DNA of 64,000 nt from Candidatus Zemynaea palustris (GTDB lineage: Bacteria > Vulcanimicrobiota > Vulcanimicrobiia > Vulcanimicrobiales > Vulcanimicrobiaceae): NCBI GenBank assembly GCA_003134695.1, contig PLCB01000037.1, forward strand, positions 1 to 64,000. The letters run 5' to 3'. The first letter of the stretch is position 1. Every line of letters starts with the position of its first letter. The position numbers and the translations under genes were made by a program. A model generated the notes under the pieces. That model was given only the letters and a program-made list of their open reading frames with translations. It was not told the origin of the DNA and searched no databases. Positions 9,581 to 18,151 of the stretch are shown here, piece by piece.

Positions 9581-9787
9581 GTGAAAATCTGCGCCCTCGT
9601 TGACGCCCTGCGGACCCCGCCCGCACCGGGCAGTCTCGCCATCGCGCGCGGAAGCGGGCGATTCGAGGCGGCGGGCGAACGCCGCGAGTGTTCTGCCGGC
9701 GACGCGATTTACGTCCCGGCCCGCGCCGAACATCGGTTCGTCGACTTCAGCGAGGATTTTGCGACATGGGTATTCTTTTGGCCGTAG
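9581..9787 (+). CDS. Very short cupin-fold protein
   Basis: A 68-residue GTG-started frame containing one cupin half: GRFEAAGERRECSAGDAIYV and PARAEHRFVDFSEDFATWVF match the GD-x-V-P-x-x-x-x-H portion of small cupins. It lacks the N-terminal part of typical ~100-residue cupins, so it may be a minimal or truncated copy. Its last 22 bases overlap the start of the third substrate-binding protein, which suggests coupling. The single retained His (AEHRF) makes metal binding uncertain. Function unknown. Confidence 0.6.
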   Translation: MKICALVDALRTPPAPGSLAIARGSGRFEAAGERRECSAGDAIYVPARAEHRFVDFSEDFATWVFFWP

Positions 9788-11415
9788 CCCGCCGAGTTGT
9801 AGCGGGGGCGTTGCTTCTCTCGATCGCGGCGTGCACGCGCGTCGGCGGATCGGGGACCGGGGGCGCCGGGCGCCATCCGTACACCCAGCCGCACGTGTTG
9901 CGGTATGCGGCGGCTGAGGACATCGTCGGACTCAATCCGCTGATGTCGACGCAGGCCGTCGTGAGCTCGCTCAGTCAGATGACGATGGCCTGGCTCGTCC
10001 GCACCGACGCGAACAGCGAACCGACGATTCCGGAACTTGCGACGGAGATCCCGAGCAAGACGAACGGCGGGATCAGCCTGGACGGCAAGACGATCACCTG
10101 GCATCTGCGCAAGGGCGTTAAGTGGTCGGACGGCCAGCCGTTCGACGCCGACGACGTCGTCTTCTCGACCAACGCGGTGAACAATCCGGCGAACAACGTA
10201 GTGAGCCGCGACGGGTGGGAATTGATCGAGAAGATCGACGAACCCGACAAATATACCGTCGTCTATCACCTGAAGAAGCCGTATTCGTCGTTCCTCGAGA
10301 CGTTTTTCACGACCGCCGGCGCCAACCCGGCGATCATGCCGAAGCATCTCTTGGACAAGTATAAGAACCTCAACGACGTTCCGTACAACGCGTTGCCGGT
10401 GGGCATCGGGCCCTTCAAGTACGAGGCTTGGAGGCGCGGCGACTCGGTGACGCTCATCGCCGATCCGCTCTACTGGCGTGGGCAACCGAAGATCCAACGC
10501 GTTCTCTTCAAGATCATCCCCGACCGCAATACCGTCCTCGAGCAGATGAAAACGCACGAGCTGGATATGTGGACGCCGGTCGCGCCGCACTATGTCAACG
10601 ATCTGCGCAAGATCGCGGGCGTGAACATCCTGATGACGCCGAGCTTTTTCTACGATCATATCGACTTCAATCTGAGCCACCCGGCGATGCAGGATCCGGC
10701 CGTGCGTCAGGCTTTGCGCTACGCGACCGATCGGAAGGCGATCAACGACAAGGTTCGGTTCGGCCTCTACATCTTAGACGAGTCGGTCGTCGTGCCGGCC
10801 AGCTCGTATCACGAAGACCTACCGCTCGTCCCCTTCGACATCGCGAAGGCCAACAAGATTCTCGACGACGCCGGCTGGGTGCGCGGCGCCGACGGCATCC
10901 GGAGAAAGAACGGCCTCCGCCTGGCGCTCCAGTACGCGAGCTCGACCGGCTCGCCCGATACCGATACGCAGCTACTCATGATCGGCGGCTGGTGGAAACA
11001 ACTGGGCGTCGAGTTCACCGTCCATCGCTACCTCTCCGCGGTGTTGTTTGCGACGATACAAGGCGGCGGAATCGTCTACAGTGGGAAGTTCGATGCGATC
11101 AACTTTGGTTGGGGCGGCGATCCCAACCAGGACCTCACGAACCTCTTCAGCTGCAACCGTTTTCCGCCCAACGGCCAGAACGATCCTCGCTACTGCAATC
11201 GACAGGTGACGGCCGCGCTCGATCACGAGCAGTCGCACTACGGAAGGGCCGAGCGCGCCGGCGATCTCAAGTTGATCCAAGAGCAGATTTACAAGGACGT
11301 CCCGACGATCGTCCTCGACGCCCGCAAAGAGATCTACGCGTTCAACGACGATCTCAAGGGCTGGAAGCCGAACCCCGTCGCGCCCTTCGACTCGATCATG
11401 GACGCGGACATCTAG
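9766..11415 (+). CDS. Family-5 ABC substrate-binding lipoprotein, copy 3 of 4
   Basis: The ATG at 9766 is chosen because it alone gives a proper lipoprotein signal (GILLAVARRVVAGALLLSIAAC); earlier in-frame starts lie inside the cupin gene and encode Arg-rich sequence. The 549-residue product carries the same landmarks as its neighbours: IVGLNPLMSTQAV, ITWHLRKGVKWSDGQPFDAD, VGIGPFKYE and PAVRQALRYATDRKAI. It is closest in wording to copies 2 and 4, which supports local duplication. Ligand unknown. Confidence 0.9.
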   Translation: MGILLAVARRVVAGALLLSIAACTRVGGSGTGGAGRHPYTQPHVLRYAAAEDIVGLNPLMSTQAVVSSLSQMTMAWLVRTDANSEPTIPELATEIPSKTNGGISLDGKTITWHLRKGVKWSDGQPFDADDVVFSTNAVNNPANNVVSRDGWELIEKIDEPDKYTVVYHLKKPYSSFLETFFTTAGANPAIMPKHLLDKYKNLNDVPYNALPVGIGPFKYEAWRRGDSVTLIADPLYWRGQPKIQRVLFKIIPDRNTVLEQMKTHELDMWTPVAPHYVNDLRKIAGVNILMTPSFFYDHIDFNLSHPAMQDPAVRQALRYATDRKAINDKVRFGLYILDESVVVPASSYHEDLPLVPFDIAKANKILDDAGWVRGADGIRRKNGLRLALQYASSTGSPDTDTQLLMIGGWWKQLGVEFTVHRYLSAVLFATIQGGGIVYSGKFDAINFGWGGDPNQDLTNLFSCNRFPPNGQNDPRYCNRQVTAALDHEQSHYGRAERAGDLKLIQEQIYKDVPTIVLDARKEIYAFNDDLKGWKPNPVAPFDSIMDADI

Positions 11416-11421
11416 TCGGCG

Positions 11422-13074
11422 ATGCGCCAACTCTTTGCCGCAGCGCTTTCTTTGCTCGCGATGTTCGGCTCGCTGATGGGGTGCTCGCGCGTCGGATCGC
11501 ACGGCGCCGACGGAGGATTGCATCCGTGGACGACTCCGGGGACGTTGCGCTGGGCGGACGGCGAGGATCTCGACAACCTGAATCCGTTGCTCTCGACGCA
11601 GACGCTCGTGCACGATCTCTCGGCCTTCACGATGGGCTATTTCTTCGTCTTCGACGATCGAAATCGCGCGGTGCCGAGCCTTTGTCTTCGGGTTCCAACA
11701 CGCGAGAACGGCGGCATCTCGAAAGATGGGCGCTCGCTCACCTTCCACTTGCGGCACGGTGCCGTTTGGCACGACGGCGCGCCGTTCACGTCGGCCGACG
11801 TCGCGTTCACCGTCGCGACGATCCTCGATCCGAAGACGAACGTCCTGACACGGCGCGGCTGGGAAGAGATCGAGCGCGTCGAGACGCCTGACGCGCACAC
11901 CGTCGTCTTCCGGTTGCGCCGCCCGTACGCGCCGTTCTTGAACGTCTTTTTTACGCCGGTCGGCAATCCGGCAATTCTGCCGAAGCATCTGCTCGAACAC
12001 GTCGCCGACATCAACAAGGCGCCATACAACGCCCTGCCGGTCGGCTTGGGGCCGTTCAAGTACGTGCGCTGGGATCGCTCGAGCCAAGTCGTGATGGAAG
12101 CGTTCGACCGGTGGTGGGGCGGGAAGCCGAAGCTGCGGCGCGTGATCTTCAAGGTCATCCCCGACGCGAACACTGATTTGGCTCAACTCCGTTCTCACGA
12201 GCTCGACGCTTACGTTCGCGCACCGAATTATCAAGCACCGCAACTGCCTGGTATCAAAGACCTGAAGGTCATTGAGTACGACACGACCAGCTTTGGGCAC
12301 TTCGACTTCAACGTGACCTCCCCGCCGCTCGACGACGTGCGCGTGCGGCGCGCGCTGATCTACGGTGCCGATCTCGATACGATGTGGGACAAAGTCGATC
12401 ATCGGATCGGGCGGCGCGAGTGGACGCCGATCTCGCATCTCTCGTGGGCTTACGATCCGCATGCGCCGCGCTATCCATTCGATCTTAAGAAAGCCGCGGC
12501 GCTGCTCGATGAGGTGGGCTGGGTGATGGGCGTCGACGGCTTGCGTCACAAAGGCGATCTGACGCTGCAGCTCAAGTTTGTCGGGAACACCGGCAACATC
12601 GGACTCGACTCGCGCGTGCTGATCTTACAGAGCGCGTACAAAAAACTCGGCGTCGCGCTCGAGTATTTCCGCTATCCGACCAACGCGCTTTTCTCGGGGT
12701 ATGCCGCCGGCGGCATCATCGCGACGCGGAAGTACGACATGGCGGCCTATGCATGGGGGCTCGCGCCGGAGCCGGACTTACAGAATCAGTACTCGTGCGA
12801 CAAGATCTCGCCGAAGGGTCTCAACTATTTGGGTTATTGCAACCACGAGTTCGACGCCCTCGTCGAGGACTCGCTACGGAACTACGATCGCTCGCGCCGG
12901 ACCCGCGACCTGGTCGCGGCGCAGGAGATCCTCATGCGTGACGCGCCGTTCATGGTTATCTCGCAGCGGCGCGATCGAATCGCCGTCAACGACGACCTCC
13001 ACGGCCCCAAGCCCGGCCCCTCGATGATCTTTTGGAACGTCCAAGATTGGTCACTCGGGCCAGCGTTACGCTGA
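11422..13074 (+). CDS. Family-5 ABC substrate-binding lipoprotein, copy 4 of 4
   Basis: It starts at the ATG six bases after the stop of copy 3 and has a lipoprotein signal ending LAMFGSLMGC. The 550-residue body repeats the family pattern (DLDNLNPLLSTQTL, LTFHLRHGAVWHDGAPFTSA, VGLGPFKYVRWD, DVRVRRALIYGADLDTMW). The last codons overlap the 3' end of the convergent glycosyltransferase gene by 9 bases, leaving no room for a separate terminator. As for the other copies, no ABC permease is adjacent. Confidence 0.9.
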   Translation: MRQLFAAALSLLAMFGSLMGCSRVGSHGADGGLHPWTTPGTLRWADGEDLDNLNPLLSTQTLVHDLSAFTMGYFFVFDDRNRAVPSLCLRVPTRENGGISKDGRSLTFHLRHGAVWHDGAPFTSADVAFTVATILDPKTNVLTRRGWEEIERVETPDAHTVVFRLRRPYAPFLNVFFTPVGNPAILPKHLLEHVADINKAPYNALPVGLGPFKYVRWDRSSQVVMEAFDRWWGGKPKLRRVIFKVIPDANTDLAQLRSHELDAYVRAPNYQAPQLPGIKDLKVIEYDTTSFGHFDFNVTSPPLDDVRVRRALIYGADLDTMWDKVDHRIGRREWTPISHLSWAYDPHAPRYPFDLKKAAALLDEVGWVMGVDGLRHKGDLTLQLKFVGNTGNIGLDSRVLILQSAYKKLGVALEYFRYPTNALFSGYAAGGIIATRKYDMAAYAWGLAPEPDLQNQYSCDKISPKGLNYLGYCNHEFDALVEDSLRNYDRSRRTRDLVAAQEILMRDAPFMVISQRRDRIAVNDDLHGPKPGPSMIFWNVQDWSLGPALR

Positions 13075-14472
13075 GGCACGCGACTCGCTCCTGGTGCTGC
13101 TTACGATGAACCAAAGTAGCAAACAGCCGGCGAGTGAAAGGGCCCGCAGGATGCCCCACAACGGGTCGAGGCGGTCGATGCCGCTTGCGTGTTGCTCGGC
13201 GGCCCACGTCGTGGTGACCGAGGCTGCGTGGTCGACGTGGAAGTTGGCCGGGAGCGCGTCCGGCCAAATCGGTAGCGGATGTGCGGCGGCGATCCCTCCG
13301 AGATAGATAACGGCCGCGACGGCGAGCACGCCGATGACGAGCGTCGACCACGCTTGTCTGCGCGCGAGAATCAGGATCGCGAGCGCGGCAGCGGCGGTCA
13401 ACGCAATCGTTTGAGGGAGGCCGTCGGGACGTTGCGCGAGGCCGAGCCAGTCGACCGCGACGAGCAGCGTCCCGAGGATCGCAACGAGCCTAAGCACGCC
13501 GTCGCTTCGCCGAAGCGCAAAGACCGCCGGAAAGAACAGCAGCGTGAAATCATGCTCGTGCGCGAACGGCCACGCGAGCGGCAGTGCGGCGGACGCGATT
13601 GCGAAGCGTTTGAGCAGCTCGTGCCCGTGGACCGTCAGCTGAACGAAGAGCCACAGCAGAACGAGTGCCGTCAAACCGAGGCCGATACCGGCGGCGAGCT
13701 GCGGCGACGCCCCGAACGCACGTGCCACCGCGGCGGGCGTCGTCTGGATCACCAGAAATTGTTCGGAGCGGGCATGCTCGCCTAGCATCGCCAGATACCG
13801 AAGCAAACCGGCGCCGCCGCCCATCGCAAAAAACGAGCCAACAAGCGCCACGAACGCCGCGAGCGCAAGCGCGATCGTCGCACGCCGATCGCCGAAGCGG
13901 GCACCGAGCGCGATGGCGATATTCGGTTGCAGTGCCGCGACCAGCGCACCGGCGGCCGCCCCGAGCGCATTCCGCGCGCGCAACGACGCAAGCGCGACGA
14001 TCGTCCCCGCGCATGCGACGACCGCGGCCTGGCCGAGTGCGAGACCGCTCGTCAGCGGACCGAAGCCCGCCGCCAGCACCAAGACGGCGAGCCGATCGAG
14101 TCCGTCGATGCGCGATCCGGCAAGCCGCAAGCTCCCGAGGGTCAAGATGAGGAAGGCAATGCCGAGGACGCCGCCCCACACGAGCGCCGCTCGCGGATAA
14201 TCGAGGCGCGCCAACTGCGCCCAAAGCGGTAATCCGAAGGGCGGCCCGACGAACGGCAAGAGCTCTTCGCGATTCGCATTGACGCCCGGGACGAGTCGTT
14301 CGGCGCGCCAGATCTGACGCGAATACGGATCGTCGCCGGCGGACCAGGCGGAACCGGCCGCCCAGTACGACTCGAAATCGCGCATCGTCGGGCCGGGCGT
14401 CGACTGCGGACGGACGACAAAGAAGCCGACGGCGACCGCGAGCAGCGCGACGGCGAGCGCCGCTATTCTAAT
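13066..14472 (-). CDS. GT87-like (DUF2029) polytopic membrane glycosyltransferase, apparent ATT start
   Basis: The product is strongly hydrophobic with about ten predicted membrane segments and an early FESYWAAGSAWSAGDDPYSR segment, the acidic periplasmic motif region of GT87/DUF2029 polyprenyl-phosphate-sugar mannosyltransferases. The first ATG in frame (14385) begins after a missing first helix: the 29 codons upstream encode an uninterrupted hydrophobic stretch (AALAVALLAVAVGFFVVRP) but contain no ATG, GTG or TTG. The ATT at 14472 overlaps the TAG stop of the M50 gene (ATTAG), consistent with coupled initiation. With it the protein is 468 residues. Family assignment is moderate; the start is inference. 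Confidence 0.6.
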   Translation of the reverse strand: MRIAALAVALLAVAVGFFVVRPQSTPGPTMRDFESYWAAGSAWSAGDDPYSRQIWRAERLVPGVNANREELLPFVGPPFGLPLWAQLARLDYPRAALVWGGVLGIAFLILTLGSLRLAGSRIDGLDRLAVLVLAAGFGPLTSGLALGQAAVVACAGTIVALASLRARNALGAAAGALVAALQPNIAIALGARFGDRRATIALALAAFVALVGSFFAMGGGAGLLRYLAMLGEHARSEQFLVIQTTPAAVARAFGASPQLAAGIGLGLTALVLLWLFVQLTVHGHELLKRFAIASAALPLAWPFAHEHDFTLLFFPAVFALRRSDGVLRLVAILGTLLVAVDWLGLAQRPDGLPQTIALTAAAALAILILARRQAWSTLVIGVLAVAAVIYLGGIAAAHPLPIWPDALPANFHVDHAASVTTTWAAEQHASGIDRLDPLWGILRALSLAGCLLLWFIVSSTRSESRASA

Positions 14473-15319
14473 GCGGAACCGTGACCTGCGATGCGAGCAT
14501 CGCCGCGAACAAGAATCCGGCGAGGGAGAAATAGGCGAGCGCGACGCCGCCGCGCTGCACCGGCGCGAGATCGTGGTAGGCCGTGTCGATCCGGCCGCGC
14601 CAGGCCGCGATCGCTTGCGGGATACTGAAGACGACGAGTATGAGCATCAGCGGATTGAACCAGCGGAACGCGACCGCCGCGACGATCATCGCTACGAGTC
14701 CGAAGATCCAGATGCGCGGCGAAATCGCGCCAACGACGCGACCGCCATCGAGCGGCAAGACCGGAAACAGGTTGAACAGATTCAAGAAGAAGCCCGTGTA
14801 GGCGATCGCGATCCAGAATTGGTCGCCGCTCATCGCGCCGTAACCGTAGCAGGCAAGCGAAGCGAGCGTTCCCGTCAGCGGCCCGGCGAGCGCGATGTAC
14901 GACTCTTCGAGCTGCGACGCAGGCCGTCCGCGCATGTTGATCATCGCGCCCATCCCCGGAATGAAATACGGCAGCGAGGCCGGGACGCCATAGAAGCGCA
15001 TGAAGGCCGCATGGCCGAGTTCGTGAATCAGAATCAGAATGACGAAGACGAAGGCGAATTTCCAACCCCAGAAGAGCGCGTAGAACCAGATCGACGCGAA
15101 GAAACCAAGCGACGCGAGTAAGATCTTTGAGCTGAACAGAAACCCGATCCACTTGAAGCTTAACAGCAGAAACCACAACGACTTGAATTTCGCGAGGATG
15201 ATGCCGAGGCCGACGGCGCCGGCACCGAAACCCTTCCAGGTATTATTCGAACCGGGTCGCTGGGGCGGAAGGTACTCGCCTTCGAAGACCTGACGGGGAG
15301 GCGGCTGGAACTGCTGCAC
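14468..15319 (-). CDS. M50-family intramembrane zinc metalloprotease
   Basis: The GTG at 15319 gives a 283-residue protein; the open frame runs further upstream but only as the complement of the divergent kinase gene, so that extension is rejected. The sequence has the zinc-binding HELGHAAF in a membrane helix (about residue 100) and the second motif NLFPVLPLDGGRVVG with the third metal ligand Asp, both diagnostic of site-2/M50 proteases. Four to five hydrophobic segments surround them. Such proteases cleave membrane-embedded substrates, for example anti-sigma factors, but no candidate substrate gene is adjacent. The GT87-like gene follows with an overlapping stop. Confidence 0.88.
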   Translation of the reverse strand: MQQFQPPPRQVFEGEYLPPQRPGSNNTWKGFGAGAVGLGIILAKFKSLWFLLLSFKWIGFLFSSKILLASLGFFASIWFYALFWGWKFAFVFVILILIHELGHAAFMRFYGVPASLPYFIPGMGAMINMRGRPASQLEESYIALAGPLTGTLASLACYGYGAMSGDQFWIAIAYTGFFLNLFNLFPVLPLDGGRVVGAISPRIWIFGLVAMIVAAVAFRWFNPLMLILVVFSIPQAIAAWRGRIDTAYHDLAPVQRGGVALAYFSLAGFLFAAMLASQVTVPH

Positions 15320-15379
15320 GATTCGGAGTGTTCGCGGTCGGCGCGCGCGCTCCTGAGATGAGCGAGAAATGAGCGAAAA

Positions 15380-16330
15380 GTGACCGCGAGCGACGCGTTG
15401 CGCATCGCCGTGCATTTCGGCGTGGAGGGCGTCGCCGCGCACGAGTTGCCGGGCGGTTGGGTCAACGACAACTGGCGCGTCGAGGCCGGCGGCGGCGCGA
15501 GCTACGTCGTCCGGCGCTACGGCCGCATGCACGTCACCCGCCGCGCCGTGTTCTTCGAACACGCCGTGATGCGCCACGCCGCCGCGCGCGTCAGCGAAGT
15601 GCACGCACCGCTCGAGGACACGGAGGGCGAGTCGATTCTTCTGGACGACGGCGCGTTCGCCGCGACGTTTCCCTTCGTCGTCGGCAGGATCGGCGAGCGT
15701 GGCGCGGCGCCGCTTGCGGCCGCGACCCTGGCGCGTTTCCATCTGGCGCTGGCTGGTTTTCGGGCGGCGCGTCCGCGCGGGGCGCGGACGGTCGGGGCGC
15801 TCGCATGGTTGCGCGAGCGATTCTTGCAACTCGCGGCGCAACCGGCCTTTGCGCAGAAGTTGCCCTGGGATGAAGTCGCCGTCGCGATCGCGGGCGCGCT
15901 GACGCGCGTCCTGCCGCAGGCGGGGCGCTTGCCGCTCGCGACGGTGCACGGCGATCCGCATCCGGACAATTTCGTCGTCGACGGCGCCCGGATCGCCGGG
16001 CTGCTCGATTTCGACTTCGCCCACGAAACCGAGCGTGCGTTCGACGTCGGATCCGCGATGGACACGTTCGCGCGCGAAAACGAAGATGCGCCGCTCGACC
16101 TCGAATCGGCCATCGACCTTGCGCGCGCGTATCATGCCGCAGCGCCGCTCAGCCAGACCGAATACGATCTGCTGCCCGATTTCATGCTTCGCCGTAACGC
16201 CTTCCTCATTTGGTACGTGGTCAGCCGTCACGGCCGGCGGGCCTTCGGCGACATCGGCAACGCCGACCGCTACGCGCGCCGGGTGCTCGAGTTGGACAAA
16301 CTCGCCCGCGCGTGGAAGTCCCCTCTATGA
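15380..16330 (+). CDS. APH/choline-kinase-fold phosphotransferase
   Basis: A 316-residue GTG-started protein with the aminoglycoside-phosphotransferase-like fold: catalytic-loop motif ATVHGDPHPDNFVV (Brenner HxDxxxxN-type) and the metal-binding LLDFDFAHETERAFD about 20 residues later. Related enzymes include homoserine kinase II (ThrB type) and spectinomycin/choline kinases; substrate cannot be assigned here. It is divergent from the M50 gene with 60 bases between starts, and the NADH dehydrogenase gene overlaps its stop (ATGA), so the two form one operon. Confidence 0.82.
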   Translation: MTASDALRIAVHFGVEGVAAHELPGGWVNDNWRVEAGGGASYVVRRYGRMHVTRRAVFFEHAVMRHAAARVSEVHAPLEDTEGESILLDDGAFAATFPFVVGRIGERGAAPLAAATLARFHLALAGFRAARPRGARTVGALAWLRERFLQLAAQPAFAQKLPWDEVAVAIAGALTRVLPQAGRLPLATVHGDPHPDNFVVDGARIAGLLDFDFAHETERAFDVGSAMDTFARENEDAPLDLESAIDLARAYHAAAPLSQTEYDLLPDFMLRRNAFLIWYVVSRHGRRAFGDIGNADRYARRVLELDKLARAWKSPL

Positions 16331-17634
16331 CGAGGATTCTGATCCTTGGCGGTGGGTTCGGCGCGATGGCGGCGACGCGGAAACTCGAGCGCCTCCTGCG
16401 TCCCGGCGAGGCCGAGATCACGGTCGTGAGCTACGAGAACTTCACGGTCTTCACGCCGATGCTGCCCGAAGTTCCGTCTGGGAATCTCGAGCCGCGCCAC
16501 GTCGTCACGCCGATTCGAGCGCAACTGCGGCGCTCGCGTTTTGTTTTAGGCCGAGTCGTCGGCGTCGATTTCGCGACGCGGATCGTCGAGGTCGACCATG
16601 CGATCGACGGCTCTCGATACCGGCTCGGCTACGATCACGTCGTGTTCGCGCTCGGCTCGGTCACGTCGACGTTCAATCTCCCCGGCGTCGCCGAGCGGTC
16701 GTATCCGCTCAAAGGCCTCGAGGACGCCGAACGGATTCGCAATCACGCGCTCGCGTGCTTCGAACTCGCCGACGTCACGGAGGACGAGGAAAAACGGAGA
16801 CGCCTGCTCACGTTTGCGATCGTCGGCGGAGGATTCACCGGCGTCGAAGCGGCCGGCGAGTTCACTGATTTCTTTCGCAGCATCGCGCGCTTCTATCGGG
16901 CCGTCGATCGGCGCGAGATCTCGCTCGTACTCGTGGAAGCCGGTCCGCAGCTCTTGCCCGATCTGCCGCCGGCGATGGGCGAGTATAGCGTGCGCGCGCT
17001 CGAACGCCGCGGCGTGCGCGTGCTGCTGAACGCGCCGGTCGCGGCCGCCGACAAAGACGGGCTCTCGCTCAAGGACGGAACCCGCGTCGAGACCTCGACG
17101 CTCATTTGGAGTGCGGGCGTGAAACCGTCGCCGCTCGTCGCATCGCTCCCGATCGGGACTGGGCGCGGCGGCGCGATCGTGGTGCAGCGCGATCTCTCGG
17201 TCGCGGACTATCCCGGCGTGTGGGCGATCGGCGATTGCGCGCAGGTCCCGTCGCCCGCGGGAGGGTGGTATCCGCCGACGGCACAGCATGCGATTCGCGA
17301 AGGCCCGGTCGTCGCGCGCAACATCGTAAGTGCGTTGCGCGGTCTGCCGATGCAGCCGTTTCGCTACGAAGCGCTCGGGATGATGGCCTCGCTCGGCGGC
17401 CGGCGCGGCGTCGCCGGCTTGCGCGGCGGTTACGTGCTGACGGGATTCCTCGCGTGGCTTCTCTGGCGAACGTATTATCTGCTGCGCTTACCGGGACTCG
17501 ACCGGCAGGTGCGCGTCGCGCTTGACTGGACGCTCGGCCTGATTTTCCCGCGCGACATCTCCGAGTTGCGGCTCTACACCGAAAGCGACCGCGACGCAAC
17601 CGGCGCGGACCGCCGACCCGGGGCCGGGTTGTAA
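16327..17634 (+). CDS. ndh: Type II NADH dehydrogenase (NDH-2), FAD-dependent
   Basis: The ATG at 16327 overlaps the upstream TGA (ATGA). The 435-residue protein starts with the FAD-binding dinucleotide fold RILILGGGFGAMAATRKLER, has the NADH-binding fold AIVGGGFTGVEAAGEF near residue 165, and the C-terminal FAD contact WAIGDCAQVPSP followed by TAQHAIREGPVVARNI. Together these mark a non-proton-pumping NADH:quinone oxidoreductase attached to the inner face of the membrane; the C-terminal GFLAWLLWRTYYLLRL segment is the usual membrane-associating part. Assignment within the family (versus sulfide:quinone oxidoreductase) rests on the lack of the SQR catalytic cysteines. Confidence 0.88.
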   Translation: MTRILILGGGFGAMAATRKLERLLRPGEAEITVVSYENFTVFTPMLPEVPSGNLEPRHVVTPIRAQLRRSRFVLGRVVGVDFATRIVEVDHAIDGSRYRLGYDHVVFALGSVTSTFNLPGVAERSYPLKGLEDAERIRNHALACFELADVTEDEEKRRRLLTFAIVGGGFTGVEAAGEFTDFFRSIARFYRAVDRREISLVLVEAGPQLLPDLPPAMGEYSVRALERRGVRVLLNAPVAAADKDGLSLKDGTRVETSTLIWSAGVKPSPLVASLPIGTGRGGAIVVQRDLSVADYPGVWAIGDCAQVPSPAGGWYPPTAQHAIREGPVVARNIVSALRGLPMQPFRYEALGMMASLGGRRGVAGLRGGYVLTGFLAWLLWRTYYLLRLPGLDRQVRVALDWTLGLIFPRDISELRLYTESDRDATGADRRPGAGL

Positions 17635-17664
17635 CAGAATCGGGACGGGCGGCGTTATCTCCCC

Positions 17665-18090
17665 ATGAAGCGTACGTCCCTCCCCATGGCCGCTGCGGTC
17701 GTCGCTTCACTGCTGCTCGCGTCGCTGCAAGCCGCGCCGGCTGCACCCGCGCCGACGTCGCCGCCGCCGCAGATCGTGCGGCTGAATGCGACCTGGTTTT
17801 CGACCGACGGTCCGCCAGAGGCATACCGCCTCGGAATCTACGCGACCGGGGTCGACCGCAATGCCGTGATCGTCTTCGACCGCGACACGCTCGTGTCGAT
17901 CGAGAACGGCGCGACGATCGACAGCGGCGATGACAACATCACGCTGCCCGCGGATCAACGATTTCTGCGAATCACGGTGCCGGCGAAGTTTCGGACTCAG
18001 GCGGGGAAAGTCTCCGTCCAGGTCAGCCAAGACGGGAAGCTCTCGGCGCCGTTCTTTATCCACCTCGAGACGGCGTTTGCCGTACCTTGA
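17665..18090 (+). CDS. Secreted protein of unknown function, small beta domain
   Basis: A 141-residue protein with a clear signal peptide (KRTSLPMAAAVVASLLLASL, cleavage after AAPA) and one ~110-residue domain rich in beta-forming segments (IVRLNATWFS, NAVIVFDRDTLVSIEN, RFLRITVPAKFRTQAGKVSV). The last part resembles IPT/TIG-like immunoglobulin folds (VQVSQDGKLSAPFFIHLE), but I cannot name a family. It lies 30 bases after ndh on the same strand and may be cotranscribed. Function not assigned. Confidence 0.6.
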   Translation: MKRTSLPMAAAVVASLLLASLQAAPAAPAPTSPPPQIVRLNATWFSTDGPPEAYRLGIYATGVDRNAVIVFDRDTLVSIENGATIDSGDDNITLPADQRFLRITVPAKFRTQAGKVSVQVSQDGKLSAPFFIHLETAFAVP

Positions 18091-18107
18091 GGGCCGCCAC
18101 GATAAGA

Positions 18108-18125
18108 ACGCATCGGTCGATGCGT
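18108..18125. terminator. Stem-loop between convergent genes, possible bidirectional terminator
   Basis: Perfect 7-bp inverted repeat ACGCATC / GATGCGT with a GGTC loop, lying between the convergent 17665-18090 and pheA genes. Neither side has a strong T run, so intrinsic termination is uncertain. Confidence 0.4.
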
Positions 18126-18151
18126 CCTCGAAGAACTCGCAGCCTTAGCGC

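Noticed and set aside
15320-16231. Possible long N-terminal extension of the M50 protease
   Set aside because: It is exactly antisense to the APH-like kinase gene, is Arg-rich and has no conserved motif; the true N-terminus starts near 15319.
15380-16330. Aminoglycoside resistance gene
   Set aside because: The APH fold is shared by many housekeeping kinases and no substrate-specific features are visible.
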